A DNA stretch of 20,346 nucleotides. Source: JBFHQE01 sp041592335. Lineage in GTDB: Bacteria; Pseudomonadota; Gammaproteobacteria; Thiohalobacterales; Thiohalobacteraceae. The stretch's first letter is position 1; each line of letters begins with the position of its first letter. The stretch covers positions 1 to 20,346 of the forward strand of contig JBFHQE010000033.1 of the NCBI GenBank assembly GCA_041592335.1, given 5' to 3'. Position numbers and translations under genes: made by a program. Shown here one piece after another: positions 1 to 6,610 of this stretch. Under the pieces are notes generated by a model. It was not told where the DNA came from, searched no databases, and worked only from the letters and a program-made list of their open reading frames with translations.

Positions 1-3
1 ACA

Positions 4-958
4 GTTGTGAATTGCAGATAGACCTTAGTCGGTTACACTATGAGCCTTTGGCTATCAATATTTGCGTTTGTTGTGAATTGCAGATAGACCTTAGTCGGTT
101 ACACTCTGGTTATGCTTGCGCCGATAGCGACGTCAGTTGTGAATTGCAGATAGACCTTAGTCGGTTACACTGAACGCGAATTGCGCGCTATCAACGGAGG
201 TGTTGTGAATTGCAGATAGACCTTAGTCGGTTACACTATCTGATTGTATGTGCGCTTTACCGGGCAGTTGTGAATTGCAGATAGACCTTAGTCGGTTACA
301 CTCGCCGCCTGGAATACAACGAAGGCTATACAGTTGTGAATTGCAGATAGACCTTAGTCGGTTACACTCATGGTTGAATGTATGTCTTGTAGCGTAAGTT
401 GTGAATTGCAGATAGACCTTAGTCGGTTACACTACGCATTGAATACTTCCCCATAACCCGGACGTTGTGAATTGCAGATAGACCTTAGTCGGTTACACTT
501 GACAGCAGCGGCGCATTGTTCAATTCCTGGTTGTGAATTGCAGATAGACCTTAGTCGGTTACACTAAATTGTTCAGATGAAGCGCAAAGACGGCAGTTGT
601 GAATTGCAGATAGACCTTAGTCGGTTACACTTCAACAGCTGAGGGGATAACCATGGCGAAGTTGTGAATTGCAGATAGACCTTAGTCGGTTACACTTTCA
701 CCTTCAATCACGGCATCATTGCGCTGGTTGTGAATTGCAGATAGACCTTAGTCGGTTACACTTGAACAACGTAGTCAGTTTTACCGCCTTTGTTGTGAAT
801 TGCAGATAGACCTTAGTCGGTTACACTCACCCTTTCGCCTGGGAGAAAGATTGATGGGTTGTGAATTGCAGATAGACCTTAGTCGGTTACACTATATTCT
901 GAAAGGGAGTCCCCTTTTTTATGTTGTGAATTGCAGATAGACCTTAGTCGGTTACACT
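4..958 (+). CRISPR. Type II-C CRISPR array, 15 repeats and 14 spacers visible
   Basis: Fifteen identical 36-bp direct repeats begin at 4, 70, 136, 202, 267, 333, 398, 464, 530, 596, 661, 727, 792, 858 and 923. Each starts GTTGTGAATTGC and ends GGTTACACT. The 14 spacers between them are 29 or 30 bp, all different, and match nothing I can recognise. The window opens three bases before repeat 1, so the array most likely continues to the left; no degenerate terminal repeat is visible at either end. The repeat is assigned to the + strand because it then begins with GTTG, usual for type II repeats, and because the tracrRNA at 5375 carries its anti-repeat in the matching orientation. Each repeat ends in TACACT, a -10-like hexamer, with TTGCAG 16 bp upstream, so repeats may carry their own promoters as in Neisseria II-C arrays (inference). 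The array converges on the 3' end of cas2. Confidence 0.99.
894..922 (+). other. Spacer 14, terminator-like hairpin inside a spacer
   Basis: The spacer nearest cas2 contains AAAGGG (902-907), a four-base loop AGTC, CCCTTT (912-917) and further T residues to 920. This is the layout of a short Rho-independent terminator reading rightwards, the same direction as the proposed crRNA transcript. It may be a captured phage or plasmid terminator. The stem is only 6 bp, so function is uncertain. Confidence 0.45.
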
Positions 959-1007
959 AGCTCCTTCACAACAAACTGTTTTTATTGAAAAATTAACGGA
1001 TAAAGCC

Positions 1008-1337
1008 TCAAAAAAATTGTAATTGTTGGGGCGCCCGCTCAACAGGCACTCGCTTTTTCCCATAATAAACATCGATATTCCCAAACTGTTTGTCGGTAAT
1101 TTTAACAATTCGAACTTCGCCGTCTGGAGGTAATTTCGCTTTAATACGCTTGACATGCACCTCAGCATTCTCGTCGCTAGCACAATGCCGCATATAGACA
1201 GAGTACTGCATCATGATGAAGCCATCTACCAGCAAACTCTTACGAAACTGAGCATATTGCTTTCTGGCTTTAGACGTATCAGTTGGCAAATCGAACAGAA
1301 CGATCACCCACATCGTATTCAAGCCACCAAAAATCAC
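1008..1337 (-). CDS. cas2: CRISPR-associated endonuclease Cas2 (type II-C)
   Basis: Small adaptation protein of 109 aa that forms the structural centre of the Cas1-Cas2 integrase, which inserts new spacers. The first strand of the ferredoxin fold reads MWVIVLFDLPTDT (from residue 9) with the conserved acidic residue in FDLP. It is followed by RKSLLVDGFIMMQYSVYMRH and a C-terminal GEVRIVKITDKQFG segment, all typical of type II-C Cas2. The start used is GTG at 1337-1335, which overlaps the cas1 TGA (GTGA), indicating translational coupling; an internal ATG at 1313 (residue 9) is the alternative. Short N-terminal extensions before MW are known in this family, so the longer form is reasonable. 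It is the last gene of the cas9-cas1-cas2 operon. Only 49 bp separate its stop from the final repeat, and no convincing terminator is visible there. Confidence 0.96.
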   Translation of the reverse strand: MIFGGLNTMWVIVLFDLPTDTSKARKQYAQFRKSLLVDGFIMMQYSVYMRHCASDENAEVHVKRIKAKLPPDGEVRIVKITDKQFGNIDVYYGKKRVPVERAPQQLQFF

Positions 1338-2242
1338 AACAAATCTAACTGACTATCCCATTCAGGATAGAAGAATTTTAAACTCACCCCTTCCAGACAT
1401 CGTTTAAAATCCGCCACTAGAAAATGACAGGCATTCATCAAAGGCATTTTCCTGCCATCATACTGAACTGGTGTGGAAGGCAATCCAAGCAACACCGCCT
1501 TAGTTTCCCGATTAACTTCCAATTCTTTCTCTGTACCCAAAGCCAAACTATATACCAACCAATCTACCCAAGGCCGGAATGGTTCCATCAGATCATCAGC
1601 CAAACATAATCCGTTATATTGATTTTTATGAAATATACCAATTGCAGGGTGAAGCCCTCCACCTACAATCGCTCTAGCGATCATTGCTCTTACTATGGCA
1701 TAACCATAATTTAGTAGCGCATTAATACCCGGCTCATCGACATTCCTTCTGAAGTCACCTCCAAACAATAACCCCCAATATTGTCTGGCAGCCTGGGCTT
1801 CAACATTATCCGGATCGCCTGACTTAACCTTTCCCTGCAACCTGTCTAGTTGCACTGTCACCCTACCCGCTTTTTTTAAGGTTGCGATTTGCTGACGAAC
1901 TTTATGAATAACCACCTGTTTCCAGAGTCGCTTTATTGTGGGTTTAGTAACCTCAATTTGATTCCGTAATATCTTATTATGTAAAACATTCCCATCACTG
2001 ACTGGCAACAACAATGAATATGGCAGATGCCTTTCATCACAAAATACCAAAGCTACATTGTTTTTCTGACATGCAACAACAACTGCCTGAGTAACCACTA
2101 TCTGTGGATGCTCAAGTAACACCACTCCAAGGTCTTCAATAGGAATCGTCGCTACTGTCTCACTTCCCTTATCAATCAATAGTTGCTGATTTTTTAAATG
2201 CAGGAAGGCGGGGTCACTAATATCAATCGTTCGCTTTATCAC
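1334..2242 (-). CDS. cas1: CRISPR-associated integrase Cas1 (type II-C)
   Basis: Metal-dependent integrase of the spacer acquisition complex, 302 aa, the usual length for type II Cas1. The N-terminal beta domain (about 1-75) is followed by the helical catalytic domain. The metal-binding triad is present: E148 in NVEAQAARQYW, H205 in GIFHKNQYN, and E220 in DDLMEPFRP, at nearly the same numbering as in other type II Cas1 proteins. Translation starts at GTG 2242-2240, overlapping the cas9 TGA as GTGA, and the gene ends in another GTGA overlap with cas2, so the three cas genes are probably translationally coupled from one mRNA. The gene is intact, and the array still has perfect repeats, so adaptation may be functional (inference). 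No csn2 or cas4 accompanies it, which defines the II-C layout. Confidence 0.97.
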   Translation of the reverse strand: MIKRTIDISDPAFLHLKNQQLLIDKGSETVATIPIEDLGVVLLEHPQIVVTQAVVVACQKNNVALVFCDERHLPYSLLLPVSDGNVLHNKILRNQIEVTKPTIKRLWKQVVIHKVRQQIATLKKAGRVTVQLDRLQGKVKSGDPDNVEAQAARQYWGLLFGGDFRRNVDEPGINALLNYGYAIVRAMIARAIVGGGLHPAIGIFHKNQYNGLCLADDLMEPFRPWVDWLVYSLALGTEKELEVNRETKAVLLGLPSTPVQYDGRKMPLMNACHFLVADFKRCLEGVSLKFFYPEWDSQLDLL

Positions 2243-5200
2243 GGTAGACGCTTACCAATAGCATTTAGGTTGAATTTCTGTAACCCCCATTTAGAAAACG
2301 ACTCAAGATTAAAACTAAAAAATATTTCTTCATTTTTATTTTTTAAAGTTGATGCTGTATGCAACCTGATAACCATCCTGTTTGACCCAGAATCTAGTTT
2401 CTGAACCCGATAAAATCGTCTCTCCCCTTCAAAATCCACTGACACCATATCGTTAATATGCAAAGCCATCACAAACTCATTACCCTCTCCATGATCTTGA
2501 TTAATCAATGGCTGCTTTTTTATTCCAATACCGCGCACACGCTTTGCCGCCTCCATAGCAGTAACAAATATCCCTGAATACTTACCCGTTTTCTTGTCCT
2601 TAATTACCTCAACATGGTGCATATTACCGTAGGCCATCCATTTAAATACTTTCCCATCCCGATTGCGGACACCAAACTTAGCTTTCTGCAACTTATCCAG
2701 AGTTGTCTTCGACTGTACAATCCGAACGCGTTTTATTGGTGTTTTTCCATCCTTATGGAACACAGTTACCCCTTCAGCAAACGCCGCCTTAGGATTATCG
2801 CCGTATTTATTCAGATGCGCCCTCACTATCTCTTTCACATCATCATCAACAATTTTTTGTAACTGCTGAATCTTAAAAGCCCCATCCAGATTAGCACGGT
2901 AGACAGTTCCAACACCCTCAATATAGCCAGCACCCGTTTCTTCATGCAATGCCCCAACCACGCCATGTTGGGACGCATGAGACACAATCATTTCCTTCAA
3001 TTTATTATCAAGATCGGACCGCAAGCTTTTCCAAGGCAGATCAAAGTGCATCTCATCTACCACATTCACACCCGGCATGTTTTTCTCAATTTTTTTTGCT
3101 AACCCAACCATATCCTTGTAAAACTGGCGATTAACACAAGCCACAACCAGAGCATCGACTGCGTGATGCCTATGATCCGTTCTCTCCTTCTTATCTGTTT
3201 CCCCAAGCAGACTATTCAACCCCCACATATGACGAAGCCATGATGTAGTCACCCCCTTACTAACAGATACATCCACACCTAACTGCTTGACATACTCAAG
3301 CGTCATTTTGCTGATATAGCGGGTATCATTAAGCTGGCTACTGATAAAATCTCGCTCTACCACATCCTTATCTTTCATGTAGAAGCGATTCTTCTTCGGT
3401 GATAGATTCTTTTGCCATCGGCCAATCGCTTGGGTAATTTGATTCCAACGTTCTTCGTTCCCCCCCCAGGCATCATATGGTGTACGCTGCCCTTTATACC
3501 GATTCTCACCCGAAAAACAGACCACCTTATTCATATATGAGTCATCCAGCGACTGGCTGTAAGGGATAATATGGTCAATATCTATTTCAGCACTAAAAAG
3601 AGCTGTCAGGCTTATCGTCTTGTTACTGTACGCACAGCGCTCTCCCTGATCCTTCCAAAGCCTATAACGTAATTTATCTGTATGACTTGGGTATTTCCTC
3701 AAATTAAGGTGCGGATTTTTTAACCCAATATCATGGAACGCCTTTACAGCCTCATCATTTGCCTGACTATTCGCTTTTTGTTGTTTGAGAAATGCCTTGT
3801 ATTTTTTTGTGTTCATTTCTAAGTCGCGCGCCATTTCAATACGAATCGCATCCGGTTTGCCATATTCCTTAATCAAGGCATTTACCACACGACGCACCTC
3901 ATGCAAGGCCTTATTCACAATCGGATTAGGTATTTCATCAGGCTTCGGTAATTTTTCTGATACATCGATGTCTTTTGTTTCATATCCGTAACCCGCGGCA
4001 ACACGCGCATCCGAATAAACCATTCCTTGTTCCAAATAAGGCAACAGTTTGCGAATAGCTTTTACAGACAGGTTGGAATGCCCCGGCTCGGGATCTAGCA
4101 TACATAGCCGAACGGCACTCTCGACATCTATCTTCCAGAAATTAAGCAACCGATTTTTCAAAACCGATTTCTTGTTAATGGTTAGCAAATCCTCTACCAA
4201 GTCGAATTTCTGCCGTTCTTCAAGCTCATCCCATTGAGGAAAAGCCTTGCGTATTTCACAGGCGGTAGTGTTCCCCCGCAGCTTCTTATTATCCGCCTCA
4301 AGATTAAATTCAGCCCCCTTATCCAACCCTAACGCCTTACGCACATCAGTTTTAAACGTAGGATTTGCTTTTTTCTCAAATAACTCCATGAGTTTTTTTC
4401 TATCATCCGGCGTAGGCTCCCGCCAAATCTCTGCATGGCGATCGAACCATTTCAAATTATTAATATCCTGCAGATAACGGAATCGTTGCACTTCAAGCCT
4501 AGCCACATTGGCGCGACTCCTGGAGGGCTCAAGTGAACATTTACCGATTCGGCCTGCTCGTAATTTTAATGGTCTTTGAAAAAAGATGATTTCTTCTAGC
4601 TGTTCTTTTACAGCCATAGTTAGGATTGAATGAAACTCTGATTGCTTTTTCCAAATTAGATCCAGTTCATCACGGTACATTTGCCGATCGGTGCGTAAAT
4701 GGCCACCTTCCCGACTTCGGTTACGTTTACAATCATGCACGTCCAATGAAGCCAGATATTCACCTAACGTCCTGAAACCGCTAGTGGCAATCTTCTTGCG
4801 CAGCTCACTTATCTCATTTTTAAATGCCGATTCCTCTTTTGCACGTTCCGAGGAATTGTCTTCTTCTGCATCCACCTCTTCGATTACAGCCAGAACATCA
4901 GGATCATCCAGCATGTCGCCTATAAGCGTTTTACGATTACTAAGAAATCCCCGGCGTTGCACCAGATGCAGAAACACTCGTCCTAACTCAAAACCGTTAA
5001 GCTTTTTATCGAGTGCTTTCGCCCGCAACTGATAGGGGTCACCCAGCTCATTGAGAATGACCTCGGGCTGTGTATGCCCTTGCAATACCTTTGGTAATAA
5101 ATCTAGATGCACGAGATAATTAAGCATACGTTGTTTACGGCGAGCACGACGCTGATTTACGCGGCGCGCCAACCGGGCATTACGTCTTTTTGCATTTTTC

Positions 5201-5346
5201 GGAGTAGGTGTTTTTTCTTCTACTGCTTTCGGGAAAATACGCACCCCAATATCGATAATATTTGAGGGCTTACCATTAGATTCTTCCAATAAAGCCCAGC
5301 CAATAGAGTTGGTTCCTAAATCTAAACCCAAAATCTTCTTGTTCAT
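2239..5346 (-). CDS. cas9: CRISPR-associated RNA-guided endonuclease Cas9 (type II-C, compact)
   Basis: Dual-RNA-guided DNA endonuclease of 1035 aa, in the compact II-C size class (N. meningitidis Cas9 is 1082 aa). RuvC-I is KILGLDLGTNSIGWA with D9. The arginine-rich bridge helix spans about 50-75 (KRRNARLARRVNQRRARRKQ). RuvC-II is IRIEMARDLE with E504. The HNH domain has EIDIDHIIPYSQ with H592, then SGENRYKG with N615. RuvC-III is TDHRHHAVDALVVA with H728 and D731. All nuclease residues expected of an active enzyme are therefore present. Residues beyond about 780 form the wedge and PAM-interacting region, which is divergent and does not let me predict the PAM. The start ATG (5346-5344) is preceded by AAAGGA at good spacing. 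The gene heads the cas9-cas1-cas2 operon, and its 5' leader overlaps the oppositely directed tracrRNA gene. Base use is visibly AT-richer than the RND and RuBisCO genes, suggesting transfer. Confidence 0.99.
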   Translation of the reverse strand: MNKKILGLDLGTNSIGWALLEESNGKPSNIIDIGVRIFPKAVEEKTPTPKNAKRRNARLARRVNQRRARRKQRMLNYLVHLDLLPKVLQGHTQPEVILNELGDPYQLRAKALDKKLNGFELGRVFLHLVQRRGFLSNRKTLIGDMLDDPDVLAVIEEVDAEEDNSSERAKEESAFKNEISELRKKIATSGFRTLGEYLASLDVHDCKRNRSREGGHLRTDRQMYRDELDLIWKKQSEFHSILTMAVKEQLEEIIFFQRPLKLRAGRIGKCSLEPSRSRANVARLEVQRFRYLQDINNLKWFDRHAEIWREPTPDDRKKLMELFEKKANPTFKTDVRKALGLDKGAEFNLEADNKKLRGNTTACEIRKAFPQWDELEERQKFDLVEDLLTINKKSVLKNRLLNFWKIDVESAVRLCMLDPEPGHSNLSVKAIRKLLPYLEQGMVYSDARVAAGYGYETKDIDVSEKLPKPDEIPNPIVNKALHEVRRVVNALIKEYGKPDAIRIEMARDLEMNTKKYKAFLKQQKANSQANDEAVKAFHDIGLKNPHLNLRKYPSHTDKLRYRLWKDQGERCAYSNKTISLTALFSAEIDIDHIIPYSQSLDDSYMNKVVCFSGENRYKGQRTPYDAWGGNEERWNQITQAIGRWQKNLSPKKNRFYMKDKDVVERDFISSQLNDTRYISKMTLEYVKQLGVDVSVSKGVTTSWLRHMWGLNSLLGETDKKERTDHRHHAVDALVVACVNRQFYKDMVGLAKKIEKNMPGVNVVDEMHFDLPWKSLRSDLDNKLKEMIVSHASQHGVVGALHEETGAGYIEGVGTVYRANLDGAFKIQQLQKIVDDDVKEIVRAHLNKYGDNPKAAFAEGVTVFHKDGKTPIKRVRIVQSKTTLDKLQKAKFGVRNRDGKVFKWMAYGNMHHVEVIKDKKTGKYSGIFVTAMEAAKRVRGIGIKKQPLINQDHGEGNEFVMALHINDMVSVDFEGERRFYRVQKLDSGSNRMVIRLHTASTLKNKNEEIFFSFNLESFSKWGLQKFNLNAIGKRLP

Positions 5347-5367
5347 TTTTATTTCCTTTCTTATAAT
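5339..5367 (+). promoter_or_regulatory. Predicted tracrRNA promoter
   Basis: A perfect TATAAT (5362-5367) lies 17 bp after TTGTTC (5339-5344), and the expected transcription start, 7-8 bases downstream, falls on the first base of the anti-repeat (5375). The -35 element overlaps the cas9 start codon and the -10 overlaps the leader just upstream of the cas9 ribosome-binding site, so polymerase bound here would sit on the cas9 translation start region of the DNA. Confidence 0.75.
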
Positions 5368-5374
5368 GTCGGCC

Positions 5375-5485
5375 AGTGTAACCGACTAAGGTCTATTGAT
5401 TTGCTTTTCATACCAATGAAATAGCTATTTCGTAGGCAACGCTTTCAAGCGACCAAAGCCCTCGCATCCGGGGGCTTACTTAATT
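5375..5485 (+). ncRNA. tracrRNA
   Basis: The trans-activating RNA that pairs with the crRNA repeat and anchors it in Cas9. Positions 5375-5396 are a perfect reverse complement of repeat bases 15-36. After a small bulge, ATTTGC (5399-5404) can pair with repeat bases 4-9 (GTGAAT) if two G-U pairs are allowed, giving a lower stem. Downstream follow a hairpin TTTCAT-ACCA-ATGAAA (5406-5421), then GGCAACGCTTTCAAGCG with a 4-bp stem, then AAGCCC/GGGCTT (5456-5461 with 5472-5477) and an AT-rich tail. The GCAACGCT stretch followed by a final GC stem resembles the nexus and 3' stem of Neisseria-type tracrRNAs. It is transcribed away from cas9, in the same direction as the array. The 3' end is estimated. 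Confidence 0.88.
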
Positions 5486-5490
5486 TATAT
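5456..5490 (+). terminator. Terminal stem of tracrRNA, probable terminator
   Basis: AAGCCC (5456-5461) pairs with GGGCTT (5472-5477), followed by ACTTAATTTATAT. The tail is AT-rich but not a pure T run, so termination strength is uncertain; the same stem is also the 3' stem of the tracrRNA. Confidence 0.6.
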
Positions 5491-5542
5491 CCACGAATTT
5501 CTCAAAACTGCCACCTCTAACGGCGCATCACTAAAAACACCC

Positions 5543-6409
5543 CTACGCCGCCTTCTCCTTCCCTTTCATCCGATTCCATAACCAGACAAACGGCAACACA
5601 ATCACAAACCAGAACTTCTTCAAAAAGATCAACGCCGCCGCGATAAGACCCGCACCTACTTTCGCGCCTACCTTACCTGTGATCATCTTATAAACCAGCG
5701 CACCCGCCCCAACCGCCGCCACGGTATCCGTCTCGGGAACAAAGTCCGCATAACGCGCACCTTCGTTATACCGGTACGCTGCCAGCAACGGCTGCATAAC
5801 CGCTTCCGCCGAAACAAATTGCGTAGGCGCACCAACCCAGAGCAACTCGGTGTAACCATGTCGCCCAAGCTTCAACGCTTTTGCATTTACAAACTGATTA
5901 TTGTTGGAATCGTGCCCATTGATAGCCCAATAGATAATGGACTCCTGGCGGTTCAGGTGTGGCTCCTGCGCCCAATCGTCGATGTACACACTGGCGTAAC
6001 CTTCCTCGCGCACGCGGTTCGCCTCTGCCGTGCCTTCCTTGATTGACTCCAGCATTTCATTGGCATCAATCATTTCTTCCCAGTCATCGGTTTTCACATG
6101 ACCAATGTCGGCATAGGAAACCAGCACCTGGGATTCGGCCTGATCGCCGCCGACTCTCAGAATTACCGCATCGGGTTTAAACTGATCATGCCCTTCCGTT
6201 AAATAGGTCAGGCGGTGCGCGTCGCTACCGACAACCATAACCTCGTTATCGGAGAGCGCGAAAACTGCATCGTTATTGGGTATCGCATGATCCCCGGTTT
6301 CTTCGATCCAGTTCAGTTGATTGATCTGCTCGAACAACGCCTCCTCGGAAATGGCATACGCAGCCATTGGCAGGCACAAACAAACACCAGCTAGTAAGCG
6401 TGAAAACAT
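5543..6409 (-). CDS. DUF2167 family membrane protein
   Basis: Protein of 288 aa with a signal peptide (MFSRLLAGVCLCLPMAAYA, cleavage likely after residue 19). It has a large extracytoplasmic domain with family features such as VYIDDWAQEPHLN, YWAINGHDS and the late YADFVPETDTVAAVGAGALV segment. The C-terminus has two hydrophobic stretches (about 230-250 and 253-277) and a basic tail RMKGKEKAA. This matches the DUF2167 (predicted membrane-anchored protein) family as I know it; the biochemical role is unknown. The ATG at 6409 is preceded by a G-rich ribosome-binding site (AGGGGGG). It stands alone between the tracrRNA and tetR, so nothing links it to the CRISPR system except position. A 10-bp inverted repeat lies 33 bp upstream of its start and may control it. 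Confidence 0.85.
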   Translation of the reverse strand: MFSRLLAGVCLCLPMAAYAISEEALFEQINQLNWIEETGDHAIPNNDAVFALSDNEVMVVGSDAHRLTYLTEGHDQFKPDAVILRVGGDQAESQVLVSYADIGHVKTDDWEEMIDANEMLESIKEGTAEANRVREEGYASVYIDDWAQEPHLNRQESIIYWAINGHDSNNNQFVNAKALKLGRHGYTELLWVGAPTQFVSAEAVMQPLLAAYRYNEGARYADFVPETDTVAAVGAGALVYKMITGKVGAKVGAGLIAAALIFLKKFWFVIVLPFVWLWNRMKGKEKAA

Positions 6410-6442
6410 AATCCCCCCTCAAAAGAAATGACTGAGTCAGCT

Positions 6443-6467
6443 TGTTCGTTAACCCCCTTAACGAACA
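6443..6467. promoter_or_regulatory. Perfect inverted repeat upstream of DUF2167 gene
   Basis: TGTTCGTTAA (6443-6452), a CCCCC spacer and TTAACGAACA (6458-6467) form a perfect 10-bp dyad, extendable by AGC with one bulged base. It lies 33 bp upstream of the DUF2167 start. It has no T run on either side, so it is more likely an operator or an mRNA leader hairpin than a terminator. Confidence 0.55.
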
Positions 6468-6548
6468 GCTGCCGATTCGTAAAAATCGATCACCTTAATT
6501 CTGTCATGGATAAAATACTCATGACAATGTCTTCTTGGGATTACATGC

Positions 6549-6578
6549 GTAAGAAAATGCTTACAAGAAAATAAGCAT
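6549..6578 (-). terminator. Weak hairpin downstream of tetR
   Basis: ATGCTTA (6557-6563) and TAAGCAT (6572-6578) form a 7-bp stem; read on the minus strand it lies 33 bases after the tetR stop and is followed by TTTTCTTAC. It is an AT-rich, weak candidate terminator for tetR. Confidence 0.35.
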
Positions 6579-6610
6579 CATTAGGACAGGAATGTGATTT
6601 CGGAATATTG

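Noticed and set aside
959..1007. Intrinsic terminator for cas2 (TTTTT-ATTG-AAAAA at about 978-991)
   Set aside because: The stem consists only of A-T pairs and has no GC core, so it is too weak to call.
5340..5396. tracrRNA on the minus strand, using the repeat-like sense copy as anti-repeat
   Set aside because: Downstream of the copy on that strand lies only the cas9 RBS and start codon, with no hairpins or terminator, whereas the plus strand has a promoter at the right distance, hairpins and a terminal stem.
1..5542. cas4, csn2 or additional effector genes of other type II subtypes
   Set aside because: No open frame of suitable size exists besides cas9, cas1 and cas2; the locus is II-C as far as the window shows.
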